A stretch of 64,000 nucleotides of DNA from Mesorhizobium sp. ES1-1 (lineage in GTDB: Bacteria > Pseudomonadota > Alphaproteobacteria > Rhizobiales > Rhizobiaceae): contig NZ_JAIUGX010000007.1 of assembly GCF_020164785.1 (NCBI RefSeq), forward strand, positions 1 to 64,000, in the 5' to 3' direction. The notes beneath the pieces are model-generated. The model was not told the origin of the DNA. It saw nothing but the letters and a program-made list of their open reading frames with translations, and did not search any database. The first letter of the stretch is position 1; each line of letters starts with the position of its first letter. This document shows, in pieces, positions 9,925 to 18,975 of the stretch. Made by a program: the position numbers and the translations under genes.

Positions 9925-10851
9925 TCAGAGGCCGAGCATCAGGTCCATGTTCTGGACGGCGGCGCCCGAGGCGCCCTTGCCGAGATTGTCGTAGACCGCC
10001 ACCAGCAAGGCCTGGGCGCGCTTGTCGTTGGCGAAGACATAGACCTTCATGCGGTTGGTGCCGTTGTAGATCTCAGGGTTGATCTCCGGCACGCGCTCGA
10101 GATTCGCATAGGGGGCGACTTCAACCACACCGCCCTTGATGGCCGCGAAATGGTCGGCGATCGCGGCGTGCAGTTCCGCGCCGGTCGGCACATGGTCGAG
10201 ACCGCCGAGCTGCAGCGGCACCACCGTGATCATGCCCTGCGCGAAATTGCCGACCGCCGGCTGCATGATCGGATCATGCGACAATTTCGAATAGGCGCGG
10301 AGTTCCGGCACGTGCTTGTGCTGTAAGGTGAGGCCGTAGGGCAGGAATTCGGAGGCATCTTCGCCCTTGGCGACATAATCCTCGATCATCGGCCGTCCGC
10401 CGCCCGAATAGCCGGTAATGCCGTTGACGGTGATGGGGAAGTCCGGCGGTAACAGGCCCGATGCGACCAGCGGGCGCAGCGTTGCGATTGGCCCTTGCGG
10501 CCAGCAGCCGGGGTTTGCCACGCGCTTGGCCGAGGCGATCGTCCTCGGCTGTTCCTTGTCCATCTCGGGAAAGCCGTAGGCCCAGCCGTCCGCCACGCGA
10601 TGCGCCGTCGACGCGTCGATGACCTTGGTGTTGTCGTTGGAGATCAGCGACACGCTTTCAATGGCGGCGTCATCGGGCAGGCACAGGATGGCGACGTCAG
10701 CGGCGTTGAGGAATTCGGAACGCGCCGCCGTTTCCTTGCGACGTTCGGTTGGTATCGAAATGATCTCCAGATCGCCGCGCTCGGCAAGCAGTGTCCGGAT
10801 CTGCAGGCCAGTGGTGCCGTGCTCGCCATCGATGAAGATTTTCGGTTTCAT
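9925..10851 (-). CDS. argC: N-acetyl-γ-glutamyl-phosphate reductase, type 2
   Basis: A 308-residue NADPH-dependent enzyme of arginine biosynthesis that reduces N-acetylglutamyl phosphate to the semialdehyde. The N-terminal GEHGTTGLQI is the dinucleotide-binding loop of the shorter type-2 ArgC. The catalytic Cys lies in NPGCWPQGP (Cys116), and the C-terminal half has GITGYSGGGR and LQHKHVPEL. Length and start agree with the family. The agmatinase gene lies just upstream on the same strand with a 30-base gap, so the two may be co-transcribed. Confidence 0.95.
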   Translation of the reverse strand: MKPKIFIDGEHGTTGLQIRTLLAERGDLEIISIPTERRKETAARSEFLNAADVAILCLPDDAAIESVSLISNDNTKVIDASTAHRVADGWAYGFPEMDKEQPRTIASAKRVANPGCWPQGPIATLRPLVASGLLPPDFPITVNGITGYSGGGRPMIEDYVAKGEDASEFLPYGLTLQHKHVPELRAYSKLSHDPIMQPAVGNFAQGMITVVPLQLGGLDHVPTGAELHAAIADHFAAIKGGVVEVAPYANLERVPEINPEIYNGTNRMKVYVFANDKRAQALLVAVYDNLGKGASGAAVQNMDLMLGL

Positions 10852-10881
10852 GGATCGATCAAATTCCCTGATATTTCATGA

Positions 10882-11889
10882 CTATATGCCGTGACCGTGA
10901 TTCATCGCGGCAGCACTGTGACCGCCATTGCTCAGCTCCTGTTGCCGCGCTTTTCGCTCGGCCAGCAGGCCCAGATATTGCATGGCCACCATGGAGCCGG
11001 CGATTGCCGTTATATCGGCGTGATCATAGGCTGGCGCAACCTCCACGACATCGGCGCCGACAATATCGATCTGGGTAAGCTGCCGCAGCGTCGAGAGGAT
11101 CTTCGCCGAGGATGGCCCGCCGGCAACCGGGGTGCCGGTGCCTGGCGCATAGGCCGGATCGAGGCAGTCTATGTCGAAGGTAAGATAGGTCTTCTTGCCT
11201 CCGGTGCGGTCGACGATGGCGTAGGCGATGTCCGACGCCCGCATCTCCTCGATTTCGTGGCCATGCAGGATCTTGATGCCGAACGTGTCGGGCGCGTGGG
11301 TACGGATGCCGATCTGGATCGACCGGTCGGGATCGATGATGCCTTCCTTCACCGCGCGGCCGACGAACGAGCCGTGGTCGATGCGCTTGCCATCGTCGGG
11401 CCAGGTATCCTGGTGGGCGTCGAACTGCACAAGGGCGAGGGGGCCGTGGATGGCGGCATGCGCCTTCAGCAACGGCCAGGTCACGAAATGGTCGCCGCCG
11501 AGCGTCAGCAGGAAAGCGCCGGACTTAAGAATATCGGCTGCCTCCCGTTCAATCGTGCCCGGCGTCTTCTGATGGTTTCCCGAATCGAGCAGGCAGTCGC
11601 CATAGTCAACCACGGCCAGATGCTCGAACAGATCGCGCGAGAACGGATATTGCGGGTCGTTGTCGAGGATCGCCGAGGCGCGGCGAATCGCCTGCGGTCC
11701 GAAACGGGCGCCGGGCCGGTTCGTGACGGCCGCGTCGAAGGGGATGCCCCACACGACCGCGTCGGCGCCCTTCACGTCCTTGGTGTATTTGCGCCGCATG
11801 AATGACAGCGCGCCCGAATAGGTCGGCTCGAAGGCGGCGCCAGTCATGGAGCCGGCGGTGAAGGCATGGTCGATGGTGGTGTTCGCCAT
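10882..11889 (-). CDS. speB: Agmatinase / ureohydrolase family
   Basis: A 335-residue arginase/agmatinase-fold Mn enzyme that would hydrolyse agmatine (or a related guanidino compound) to putrescine and urea. Metal-site motifs are all visible: GGDHFVTWP, FDAHQDTW and SFDIDCLDPAYAPG-like text (here TFDIDCLDP), followed by GTGTPVAGG. The ATG at 11889 (MANTTID) is chosen; the longer reading from 11922 adds residues outside the family. Substrate choice among ureohydrolases is uncertain from sequence alone. It is followed by argC on the same strand. Confidence 0.88.
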   Translation of the reverse strand: MANTTIDHAFTAGSMTGAAFEPTYSGALSFMRRKYTKDVKGADAVVWGIPFDAAVTNRPGARFGPQAIRRASAILDNDPQYPFSRDLFEHLAVVDYGDCLLDSGNHQKTPGTIEREAADILKSGAFLLTLGGDHFVTWPLLKAHAAIHGPLALVQFDAHQDTWPDDGKRIDHGSFVGRAVKEGIIDPDRSIQIGIRTHAPDTFGIKILHGHEIEEMRASDIAYAIVDRTGGKKTYLTFDIDCLDPAYAPGTGTPVAGGPSSAKILSTLRQLTQIDIVGADVVEVAPAYDHADITAIAGSMVAMQYLGLLAERKARQQELSNGGHSAAAMNHGHGI

Positions 11890-12013
11890 TACGGATCCTC
11901 GCTGTTCATCGGGGTGCAACAACTACAGAACCGGCACGGAAGATGCCAGTCACGGCTTGGGGAGACGAGAACGCGCCGCTCGGGTGCCACGGCAGAACAG
12001 GATTTGTGCCATC

Positions 12014-13219
12014 ATGACGCAGACGGCGTTTCTTAATCCCGCTCGGGCCCTGGTGTCGACCCGCGACGGCACGATTGCCGGCCAACGCTTTCTCGTTCTC
12101 GATTCCTGGCGCGGCATCTGCGCTCTTCTAGTGGCGCTGTTCCATTTTCCGACCGGTTCGACGGTGTCGCAAAGCGCCTTCATTGGTTCGTCCTATCTCT
12201 TCGTCGACTTCTTCTTCGTCCTCTCGGGTTTCGTCATTGCCAGCAGCTACGGCGGCCGGCTGAACCAGCCGGAGGACGTCGCGCGCTTCGCGCTGGTTCG
12301 CTTCGGCCGCATCTATCCTCTTCATCTCTTCATGCTTGCCGCTTTTGCCGGCTTCGAACTGCTGCGGCTGCTGCTGCCGCAACTGCATGGGACCGGAGCC
12401 GCACCCTTTACGGGCGGTTTCGACATCAAGAGCCTGCTTACCAATCTGCTCCTGCTGCAGGGTGTCGGTTTCGAGGACCAGCTGACCTGGAATGCGCCGA
12501 GCTGGAGCATTTCGGCCGAGTTCTTCGCCTATCTGCTGTTTGCGGGCGTTGTGTATGTCGCTGGGGCTCGCGCTTGGGTTTGGTTCCTTGCATCAGCCGT
12601 CACCGCACCGCTCTTCCTGCTCGGCTTCTCGACCCACTATATGGATGTGTCCTTCGATTTCGGCTTCATCCGCTGCCTGTACGGTTTCTCGCTCGGCGCA
12701 TTGCTTGCTTGGTTCCACCGTGATTCCATTGCAGCAGCGCGACAGGCGCTGGCTGGCGGGCCGCGCTTATTTTGGACCCTTGCCGAGATCGTCATGATGG
12801 CGGTCATCTTCCTGTTCGTCTCGACGGCGGGCGACAACGACTTCGGCATCGCGGCGCCGTTGATATTCGCCTTGGCGCTGTTTCTTTTCGCTCATGAAGG
12901 CGGCTGGATCAGCGCCTTGCTTCGGAGCCCGTTCATGCTGACGCTTGGTTCGCTGTCCTATTCGATCTACATGGTCCACATCTTCGTCCAGGCGCGGCTG
13001 ATCAACGTCGCCGGGCTCATCGAGCGCAAGCTCGGCTTCGGCCTGATCGGCGACTTCGTGCTGCGTGGACAGCAGGCGACGGGTTTTACCGATGGCACGA
13101 TCGGAGCAGGCGCAATCATCGTCATGCTCGTCGCCACGATCGCCGCCTCCTGGGTCACCTGGCGCTTTGTCGAAATGCCTGCGATCGCCTGGTTCCGCCG
13201 GTTGTCGAAACGCATCTGA
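12014..13219 (+). CDS. Acyltransferase 3 family membrane protein
   Basis: A 401-residue polytopic membrane protein with about ten hydrophobic helices. The family signature begins LDSWRGICALLVALFHF, where a conserved His sits in the first helix, followed by FFFVLSGFVI and an APSWSISAEFFAYL block. Acyltransferase 3 proteins (OafA/ExoZ-like) O-acylate exopolysaccharide, LPS or Nod factor. The start at 12014 (MTQTAF) precedes the conserved core by about 35 residues. It stands alone on + strand, divergent from speB, with a GDPD gene downstream. The acceptor glycan is unknown, but EPS genes in the same window make it a candidate. Confidence 0.88.
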   Translation: MTQTAFLNPARALVSTRDGTIAGQRFLVLDSWRGICALLVALFHFPTGSTVSQSAFIGSSYLFVDFFFVLSGFVIASSYGGRLNQPEDVARFALVRFGRIYPLHLFMLAAFAGFELLRLLLPQLHGTGAAPFTGGFDIKSLLTNLLLLQGVGFEDQLTWNAPSWSISAEFFAYLLFAGVVYVAGARAWVWFLASAVTAPLFLLGFSTHYMDVSFDFGFIRCLYGFSLGALLAWFHRDSIAAARQALAGGPRLFWTLAEIVMMAVIFLFVSTAGDNDFGIAAPLIFALALFLFAHEGGWISALLRSPFMLTLGSLSYSIYMVHIFVQARLINVAGLIERKLGFGLIGDFVLRGQQATGFTDGTIGAGAIIVMLVATIAASWVTWRFVEMPAIAWFRRLSKRI

Positions 13220-13315
13220 TGCCATCTCTCCCGACAAGCAGCTAGCCGGCTTCGTTCACTGTCCTGTCACTGATGTCGCCTATCCGGGTCTCGATCCGGC
13301 AAGGAGCGATTCTCA

Positions 13316-14374
13316 ATGCGGACCATCAGGCTGGGCCTTCTGATTTCCTCCATGCTGGCGGCGCTCTGCAGTCAGTCGTTTGCCGCCGAAACACGCGCCC
13401 GGCAGATCCTCGATCGGTTCGAGCATGCCAACCAGTGGCGCGACCACATCATGGTGGCCGCCCATCGGGCCGGGAGCATGCAGGCGGCCAAAACGCTCTA
13501 CGCGGAAAACTCGATCGCTTCGGTGGAAGGCTCGATTGCCCTCGGCGTCGAAATCGTCGAGGTCGACATCAGGCGCACGAAGGACGGAGAGTTCGTCGTC
13601 ATGCACGACAGTTGGCTCGACCGCACCACCACCTGCAAGGGCGAGGTCATCGCCTACACGCTGGCCAAGCTGAGATCCTGCCGGCTGGTGGTTGAAGGCA
13701 CCGGCGCCGTCACCGGCGAGACGGTTTCGACGCTGCGCGAGATGCTGATCGCGACCCGCGACAGGATCCTTATCAATCTCGACAACAAGCTCGAACTCGG
13801 CGACCTCGCCGGCATGATCGCAGTGGCGCGCCATCTCGGCATGGCCGAGCAGGTCATCGTCAAGGAGAACCTGTGGAATCAGAACAGGATTTCCACGGTC
13901 AAGGCCGCCATGGATTCCATATCCGGCGGCTTTCAGTTCATGCCTATCATCGCCGACGATGCCGTTCATGATTCCGGCTTCGCCAACATTGTCGACCATG
14001 CCTTCTCGCCACGGGCGATCGAACTGATCAACTGGCGGGACGGTGCCCAGAGATTGACCGAGACCGGCGGCCCGCTGTTCAGCACGCACATGCGCGCAGC
14101 CGCGGTGCGCGGCGATTGGCATATCTGGGCCGACACTTACGCCATCGTCAACAAGCCGGGCGGCTTCCTCGCCGGCAGCCGTGGTGACGAACTGGCGGTC
14201 AAGGCGAGCCTGCCCGCCGAAGCCTGGGGCTTCTGGGCCGAACGCGGCGTCACCATCATCCAGACCGACGAGCCGAAGGCAGCGATCGAATGGCTGTCGG
14301 AGAACGGCTACCGTGTGCCTTACGCCGTCCAGGCGCGGCCGGCCGAGCCCGCCAAAACGGCGAGCATCAACTAG
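13316..14374 (+). CDS. Secreted glycerophosphodiester phosphodiesterase family protein
   Basis: A 352-residue protein with a signal peptide (residues 1–23, ending SFAAE). The GDPD catalytic start is visible as VAAHRAGS, then AENSIAS, EVDIRRTKDGEFVVMHD and the second half of a TIM barrel. These supply the His, Glu, Asp, His set of the family, which cleaves glycerophosphodiesters to glycerol-3-phosphate. An AAGGAG ribosome site lies nine bases before the ATG. Spacing inside the barrel is unusual (long C-terminal part with NKPGG), so the natural diester may differ. Likely periplasmic. Confidence 0.83.
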   Translation: MRTIRLGLLISSMLAALCSQSFAAETRARQILDRFEHANQWRDHIMVAAHRAGSMQAAKTLYAENSIASVEGSIALGVEIVEVDIRRTKDGEFVVMHDSWLDRTTTCKGEVIAYTLAKLRSCRLVVEGTGAVTGETVSTLREMLIATRDRILINLDNKLELGDLAGMIAVARHLGMAEQVIVKENLWNQNRISTVKAAMDSISGGFQFMPIIADDAVHDSGFANIVDHAFSPRAIELINWRDGAQRLTETGGPLFSTHMRAAAVRGDWHIWADTYAIVNKPGGFLAGSRGDELAVKASLPAEAWGFWAERGVTIIQTDEPKAAIEWLSENGYRVPYAVQARPAEPAKTASIN

Positions 14375-14432
14375 GAACGCGGTCGCTGGCGCTACGGCCA
14401 GCCCCGCCGAAGCGCGCGGTCGCTGGGCGTTC

Positions 14433-15305
14433 TCACGTCGCCTCCGCGACCCCATCCAGTTCACCGAGTACGTCCGCCGACAGCCGCAACTCGGCCGCCG
14501 CGAGGTTTTCCCGCAAATGCTCAACCGAGGAAGTGCCTGGGATCAGCAGGATATTGGGTGAGCGCTGGAGCAGCCAGGCAAGCGCCACCTGCATGGGCGT
14601 GGCGTCGAGGCGCGAAGCCACCGCCGAGAGAGTGGACGATTGCAGCGGGTTGAAGCCGCCGAGCGGGAAGAACGGGACATAGGCGATGCCGTCGCGGGAG
14701 AGGTCGTCGATCAGGGCGTCATCACCGCGATGCGCCAGATTGTACTGGTTCTGCACGCAGACGATCTCGGCGATAGCGCGTCCTTCCGCGACCTGCGTTG
14801 GTGTCACATTGCTCAGCCCGATATGCCTTACGAGGCCCTGTCGCTGCAGTTCGGCCAGAGCGGTGAGCGGTGCCTCGATGGATCCCTCGGCGGGGCCATG
14901 GACGTCGAACATGACCCGCAGATTGACGACGTCAAGCACGTCGAGTCCGAGATTGCGCAGATTGTCGTGCACCGCCTCGCTGAGCGCTTCGGGGGAAAAG
15001 GCAGGCAGCCACGATCCATCCGGGCCACGAACGGCGCCGATCTTGGTGACGATGACGAGATCTTGGGGGTAGGGCGCCAACGCCTCGCGAATGAGCCGAT
15101 TGGTTAAATGCGGCCCATAAAAGTCGCTGGTGTCGATATGGTCGACGCCTTGCGCAATCGCCTCGCGCAGCACGGACAAGGCCGCGCCATGGTCCTTGGG
15201 TGGCCCGAAGACCCCCGGTCCGGCGAGTTGCATAGCGCCGTAGCCAAGCCGTTTCACCGTGTGACTGCCAAGAGTGTATGTGCCGGACTTCTGGACGTTG
15301 GACAT
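14433..15305 (-). CDS. Aldo/keto reductase
   Basis: A 290-residue NADPH-dependent aldo/keto reductase barrel. It has GYGAMQLAGPG at strand 1, DTSDFYGPHLTNRLI (catalytic Asp and Tyr), VTKIG (catalytic Lys), and the C-terminal cofactor region LLIPGTSSVEHLREN. The pattern is closest to the YdbC/AKR13-type oxidoreductases. The start is the ATG at 15305 with an AAGGAGAT-like ribosome site. A longer reading through to 16154 is only the antisense of the LysR gene and is rejected. It is divergent from that LysR gene, its likely regulator. Confidence 0.9.
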   Translation of the reverse strand: MSNVQKSGTYTLGSHTVKRLGYGAMQLAGPGVFGPPKDHGAALSVLREAIAQGVDHIDTSDFYGPHLTNRLIREALAPYPQDLVIVTKIGAVRGPDGSWLPAFSPEALSEAVHDNLRNLGLDVLDVVNLRVMFDVHGPAEGSIEAPLTALAELQRQGLVRHIGLSNVTPTQVAEGRAIAEIVCVQNQYNLAHRGDDALIDDLSRDGIAYVPFFPLGGFNPLQSSTLSAVASRLDATPMQVALAWLLQRSPNILLIPGTSSVEHLRENLAAAELRLSADVLGELDGVAEAT

Positions 15306-15363
15306 GATTGATCTCCTTTGAGGAGATGAAGATAGGCGCTGCCGAGCGCATGATAATCTGCTA

Positions 15364-15389
15364 CAATTCAAACAGGCTGTGCGGAATTG
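15364..15389. promoter_or_regulatory. Candidate LysR operator between divergent genes
   Basis: A perfect six-base inverted repeat CAATTC and GAATTG separated by 14 bases lies just before the LysR start and about 60 bases upstream of the aldo/keto reductase start. Size and location suit a LysR-type recognition site, but no binding evidence exists. Confidence 0.4.
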
Positions 15390-15395
15390 CGAACA

Positions 15396-16295
15396 ATGAT
15401 TGATCTCGGCGATCTGAACGCATTCGTGACGGTGGCGCGTGCCGGGGGCTTTCGCGATGGCGCGCGCGCGAGCGGAGGCAGTGCCTCCGGCCTGAGCGAG
15501 GCGGTGCGGCGCCTTGAGGCGCAACTCGGCATCAGGCTGTTCAACCGCACGACGCGCAGCGTGGTGCCGACCGAGGCTGGCCTCAGCCTGCTCGGCCGGC
15601 TGGGGCCGGCGCTGTCGGAGGTGGAAGCTGCACTCGACGTGGTGAATGGCTTTCGCGACAGGCCCGCGGGCTCGCTGCGCCTCAATGTCCCGGTCAGCGC
15701 CGCGCGGCTGATATTGCCCAGTATCATCCCCGGCTTCCTCGCCGCCTATCCGGGTATCCGCCTCGAAGTGATCGCCGAAGAGGACTTTGTCGACGTGCTG
15801 GCGGCCGGATGCGACGCCGGCATCCGCTATGATGAGAGGCTGGAGCAGGACATGATCGCTGTGCCGATCGGGCCGCGCCTCCAGCATTTCGCCACCGCCG
15901 CCAGCCCCGCCTATCTCGATCGCCATGGGCGGCCCGAACACCCGAGCGACCTGCTTTCCCACTCTTGCCTGCGCGGCCGGTTTGCCAGCGGTTCGATGCC
16001 GCCGTGGGAGTTCGAACGGGACGGAGAGGTGGTTCGGGTCGATCCGCCGGGGCCGCTGATCGTGCGAATCGGCGGGGCCGTCGACCTTGCGGTCGACGCC
16101 GCCATAGCCGGCACCGGCATCGTTGGCCTGTTCGAGGCTTGGCTTCGTCCACACTTCGAGAGCGGAGCCCTCGAGCCGGTGCTCGAACGGTGGTGGCAGA
16201 GCTTCTCCGGCCCCTTCCTCTACTATCCCGGCCGCCGGCTGGTGCCTGCCCCGCTGCGGGCGTTCATCGATTTCATCAAATCAGGCAAATCCTGA
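15396..16295 (+). CDS. LysR family transcriptional regulator
   Basis: A 299-residue regulator. The N-terminal winged helix-turn-helix (LGDLNAFVTVARAGGFRDGARASGG… and LSEAVRRLEAQLGIRLFNRTTRSV) is standard, followed by a LysR substrate-binding domain. The ATG at 15396 is preferred over the TTG nine bases upstream. The helix contains the less usual GGSASGLSEAVRRLE, as in regulators of oxidoreductase genes. It is divergent from the aldo/keto reductase, the usual arrangement for a LysR activator and its target. The effector is unknown. Confidence 0.92.
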   Translation: MIDLGDLNAFVTVARAGGFRDGARASGGSASGLSEAVRRLEAQLGIRLFNRTTRSVVPTEAGLSLLGRLGPALSEVEAALDVVNGFRDRPAGSLRLNVPVSAARLILPSIIPGFLAAYPGIRLEVIAEEDFVDVLAAGCDAGIRYDERLEQDMIAVPIGPRLQHFATAASPAYLDRHGRPEHPSDLLSHSCLRGRFASGSMPPWEFERDGEVVRVDPPGPLIVRIGGAVDLAVDAAIAGTGIVGLFEAWLRPHFESGALEPVLERWWQSFSGPFLYYPGRRLVPAPLRAFIDFIKSGKS

Positions 16296-16317
16296 CATTG
16301 TCAGGCTGCACAAACAG

Positions 16318-16341
16318 AAAGGCCGCCCGGAGGCGGCCTTT
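16318..16341. terminator. Bidirectional terminator-like hairpin
   Basis: AAAGGCCGCC and GGCGGCCTTT form a perfect ten-pair stem around a four-base loop (CGGA). It sits between the convergent LysR gene and rpsI and can serve both; the A/T ends give a short U run on either strand. Confidence 0.75.
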
Positions 16342-16365
16342 CGATGAAAGCAAAATGCGGAAGTC

Positions 16366-16848
16366 TTAGCGCTTCGAGAACTGGAAGCTGCGGCGGGCTT
16401 TCGCCTTGCCGTACTTCTTGCGCTCGACGACGCGGCTGTCGCGGGTCAGGAAGCCGCCCTTCTTAAGCACGGCGCGCAGCGTCGGCTCATAGTAGGTCAG
16501 CGCCTTGGAGATGCCGTGACGCACGGCACCGGCCTGGCCGGAGAGGCCGCCGCCGACGACGGTCGCGACGATGTCATACTGACCGGCGCGGTTGGCCGCG
16601 ATGATCGGCTGGTTGAGGATCATCTGCAGGACCGGGCGCGCGAAATACTCTGCGAACACCTTGTCGTTGACGACGATCTTACCCGAGCCGGGCTTCACCC
16701 AGACACGCGCGATGGCGTTCTTGCGCTTGCCAGTGGCATAGGCGCGGCCCGATCTGTCGAGCTTCTGGACGTGGACGGGGGCGGCCGGCTGCGCGTTGGA
16801 ATTGCCGGTGGCGGCGCCCAGTTCTGCGAGCGAGGAAAGCTCAGCCAT
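16366..16848 (-). CDS. rpsI: 30S ribosomal protein S9
   Basis: A 160-residue ribosomal protein S9. Its core begins [25 protein letters not shown] and ends with the invariant basic tail RRSFQFSKR, which reaches the ribosomal P site. The N-terminus carries an Ala/Glu-rich extension of about 30 residues, usual in Rhizobiales. It starts one base after the rplM stop, so the two genes are translationally close. A hairpin terminator follows at 16318–16341. Confidence 0.98.
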   Translation of the reverse strand: MAELSSLAELGAATGNSNAQPAAPVHVQKLDRSGRAYATGKRKNAIARVWVKPGSGKIVVNDKVFAEYFARPVLQMILNQPIIAANRAGQYDIVATVVGGGLSGQAGAVRHGISKALTYYEPTLRAVLKKGGFLTRDSRVVERKKYGKAKARRSFQFSKR

Positions 16849-16849
16849 C

Positions 16850-17314
16850 TTATGCGACCTTCTTGTTCTTGGAATTCAGCTTGGCCACGTCGAGAGTCTC
16901 GGGCTGCTGGGCGACATGCGGATGTTCGGCGCCTGCATAGACGCGCAGGTTCTTCATCTGGCGACGGCCAAGCGGGCCGCGCGGCACCATGCGCTCAACG
17001 GCCTTTTCGACGACACGCTCGGGGAAACGGCCCTCGAGCAGCTGGCGCGCGGTGCGCTCCTTGATGCCGCCGGGGTGGCCGGTGTGCCAGTAATAGACTT
17101 TGTCGGTGAATTTCTTGCCGGTGAACACCACCTTGTCGGCATTGATGACGATGACGTTGTCGCCGTCGTCGACATGCGGGGTGAAGGTCGGCTTGTGCTT
17201 GCCGCGAAGATGATTGGCGATGACAGTGGCCAGACGACCAACGACGAGACCTTCGGCGTCGATCAGGATCCACTTCTTCACCACATCCGCAGGCTTCTGC
17301 GAAAAGGTTGTCAT
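16850..17314 (-). CDS. rplM: 50S ribosomal protein L13
   Basis: A 154-residue ribosomal protein L13. Diagnostic blocks are [60 protein letters not shown] and YAGAEHPH. It is the first gene of the L13–S9 operon; the promoter probably lies in 17315–17401, between the terminator-like hairpin of the upstream gene and the ATG. Confidence 0.98.
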   Translation of the reverse strand: MTTFSQKPADVVKKWILIDAEGLVVGRLATVIANHLRGKHKPTFTPHVDDGDNVIVINADKVVFTGKKFTDKVYYWHTGHPGGIKERTARQLLEGRFPERVVEKAVERMVPRGPLGRRQMKNLRVYAGAEHPHVAQQPETLDVAKLNSKNKKVA

Positions 17315-17401
17315 GTTATCTGCTTTCGGTTCGGACCTTCACCAAGGGAAGGCGTTTCTTGTTGCTTGGATTGGCGGTGAGGCGCTTGCCCGCCGCCAAC
17401 A

Positions 17402-17427
17402 ATAAAACGGCGGCCCCTTCGGGCCGC
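17402..17427 (-). terminator. Terminator of the PaaI-like gene
   Basis: On the − strand, GCGGCCC and GGGCCGC form a seven-pair stem with a four-base loop, followed by CGTTTTATT. It lies downstream of the thioesterase gene and upstream of rplM, so it probably isolates the ribosomal operon. Confidence 0.65.
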
Positions 17428-17531
17428 TGCTTCGTGTGGGCTTATAGGGGAGGGAAGGGAACGCGTCAAGGCGACCGAAAAGTCCGGGAGAGGATAAAAG
17501 TAAGTATAAACAATAGTTTAGATAAAAGGTA

Positions 17532-17996
17532 TTATTTTACCACATTGCCGTCTCGTTTCGGCGGAATCGAGTATGTGCCCGTGGCGTGCGCCACAGTGTG
17601 ACCTTCCGGCCCTGCGACGACGTCTATATCGAACACCATCAGGCTCTTGCCCAGCTTGAGGATCCGGCAATGGCCGTCGATGGGTCCGGCCTCGGCCTTG
17701 CGGACGAAATTGATGTTGAGATTGGTGGTGACGGAGAGCGCATCGGGCCCGGCGTGGGAAAGCACGCACACGTAACCGCCGATGTCGGCCAGCGTGAATA
17801 GCGACGGGCCGGACACCGTGCCGCCTGGCCGCAGGTGCCGTTCGCCGGCATTGAGCCGCACGATACAGCCCCCCGGGAACACGTCGAGCGCCTCGTAATA
17901 TCGGAATTGCTCGTTGAGCTGCGGATAGACGGTGTCCATCAGCGCGTTCACCTGCACGGCATTCAGCAACGGCTTGAGATTGCTTTGGGCTGGCAT
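17532..17996 (-). CDS. PaaI-type HotDog thioesterase
   Basis: A 154-residue HotDog-fold protein of the PaaI/4HBT thioesterase family, expected to hydrolyse acyl-CoA thioesters. Evidence is GGTVSGPSLFTLADIGGYV (the central helix with its acidic residue) and the strands NLNINFVRKAEAGPIDGHCRI and VFDIDVV. The ATG at 17996 (MPAQSN) is chosen; the longer upstream reading runs into the intergenic space before the divergent crotonase gene. The neighbouring crotonase supports an acyl-CoA link, but the substrate is unknown. The promoter region is shared with the crotonase gene. Confidence 0.85.
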   Translation of the reverse strand: MPAQSNLKPLLNAVQVNALMDTVYPQLNEQFRYYEALDVFPGGCIVRLNAGERHLRPGGTVSGPSLFTLADIGGYVCVLSHAGPDALSVTTNLNINFVRKAEAGPIDGHCRILKLGKSLMVFDIDVVAGPEGHTVAHATGTYSIPPKRDGNVVK

Positions 17997-18151
17997 GACC
18001 AGCTCTCCCTTCCTGTGGTCCCGGTCCATCACAAGGCAGCAAGCTCTTGTCCCTTGTGCCAGCATTCTGATGGCAGTGTGTTGGATGAAACGTGATGGCA
18101 TACTAGATTGCAGTCGTCCAACCATGGTCCGGAATAGCGGAGGAAGCGAGC

Positions 18152-18973
18152 GTGGCGGAAATCGTTGCCATCAAGCAGGCTGTCGCCGAAGGTCCCGTCA
18201 CTGTCCGTCTTGAGAAGGGCGTGCTGCGCCTGACGCTCGCCAATCCCCCCGCCAACGCTTTGTCGTTGGCTGTGATGGCGGCGCTGGCGGCGGAACTCGA
18301 GCGCGCCAGGACCGACAAGGCCGTCCGCGTCATCATCCTGTCCGCCGCCGGCAAGGTCTTCTGTGCCGGTCACGATCTCAAGGAAATGACCGCGCGCCGC
18401 GCCGACCCCGATCGCGGCAGGGCGTTCTTCGAACAGACATTTGCCGCTTGTGCTCAATTGATGCAGGCGATCGTGCGGCATCCGCTTCCGGTGATTGCCG
18501 AGGTCGACGGGCTGGCCACCGCCGCCGGCTTGCAACTGGTCGCCAGCTGCGATCTGGCGATCGCCTCGCACGAGGCCACGTTCTGCACGCCCGGCGTCAA
18601 CATAGGACTGTTTTGTTCGACACCTATGGTGGCGTTGTCGCGAAATGTCTCGCGCAAGCAGGCAATGGAGATGCTCTTGACCGGCGAGACGATCGACGCG
18701 GCGACAGCGAAGGACTTCGGCCTGGTCAATCGCGTCGTGCCGCGTGAATACCTGAACCAGATCGTTACCAAATACGCCCAGACGATCGCTTCAAAGTCAT
18801 CCTCGGTGGTGAAGACCGGCAAAGAGGCCTTTTACGCACAGGCCGAGATGGGGCTGACCGACGCCTATGCCCATACCGGTCGGGTCATGGTCGAGAACAT
18901 GCTGGCGCGCGATGCGGAGGAGGGGATCGGCGCCTTCATCGGCAAGCGCAAGCCGGAATGGACGGACGAGTAG
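18152..18973 (+). CDS. Crotonase family protein, ECHDC3-like
   Basis: A 273-residue crotonase-fold protein. The CoA/oxyanion-hole segment VFCAGHDLKEM is intact. However, the two catalytic glutamates of true enoyl-CoA hydratases appear to be replaced: the first site reads AAGLQLVASCDLA (Gln for Glu) and the second FCTPGVNIGLF (Gly for Glu). This pattern is like the ECHDC3 group, whose reaction is unclear, so a hydratase label would be unsafe. A GTG start at 18152 has a strong GGAGGAAG site. It is first in a + strand run with VOC, AAA ATPase and CoA-binding genes. Confidence 0.85.
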   Translation: MAEIVAIKQAVAEGPVTVRLEKGVLRLTLANPPANALSLAVMAALAAELERARTDKAVRVIILSAAGKVFCAGHDLKEMTARRADPDRGRAFFEQTFAACAQLMQAIVRHPLPVIAEVDGLATAAGLQLVASCDLAIASHEATFCTPGVNIGLFCSTPMVALSRNVSRKQAMEMLLTGETIDAATAKDFGLVNRVVPREYLNQIVTKYAQTIASKSSSVVKTGKEAFYAQAEMGLTDAYAHTGRVMVENMLARDAEEGIGAFIGKRKPEWTDE

Positions 18974-18975
18974 CC

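Noticed and set aside
15306..16154. N-terminal extension of the aldo/keto reductase
   Set aside because: The extension runs antisense through LysR; the family start and ribosome site are at 15305.
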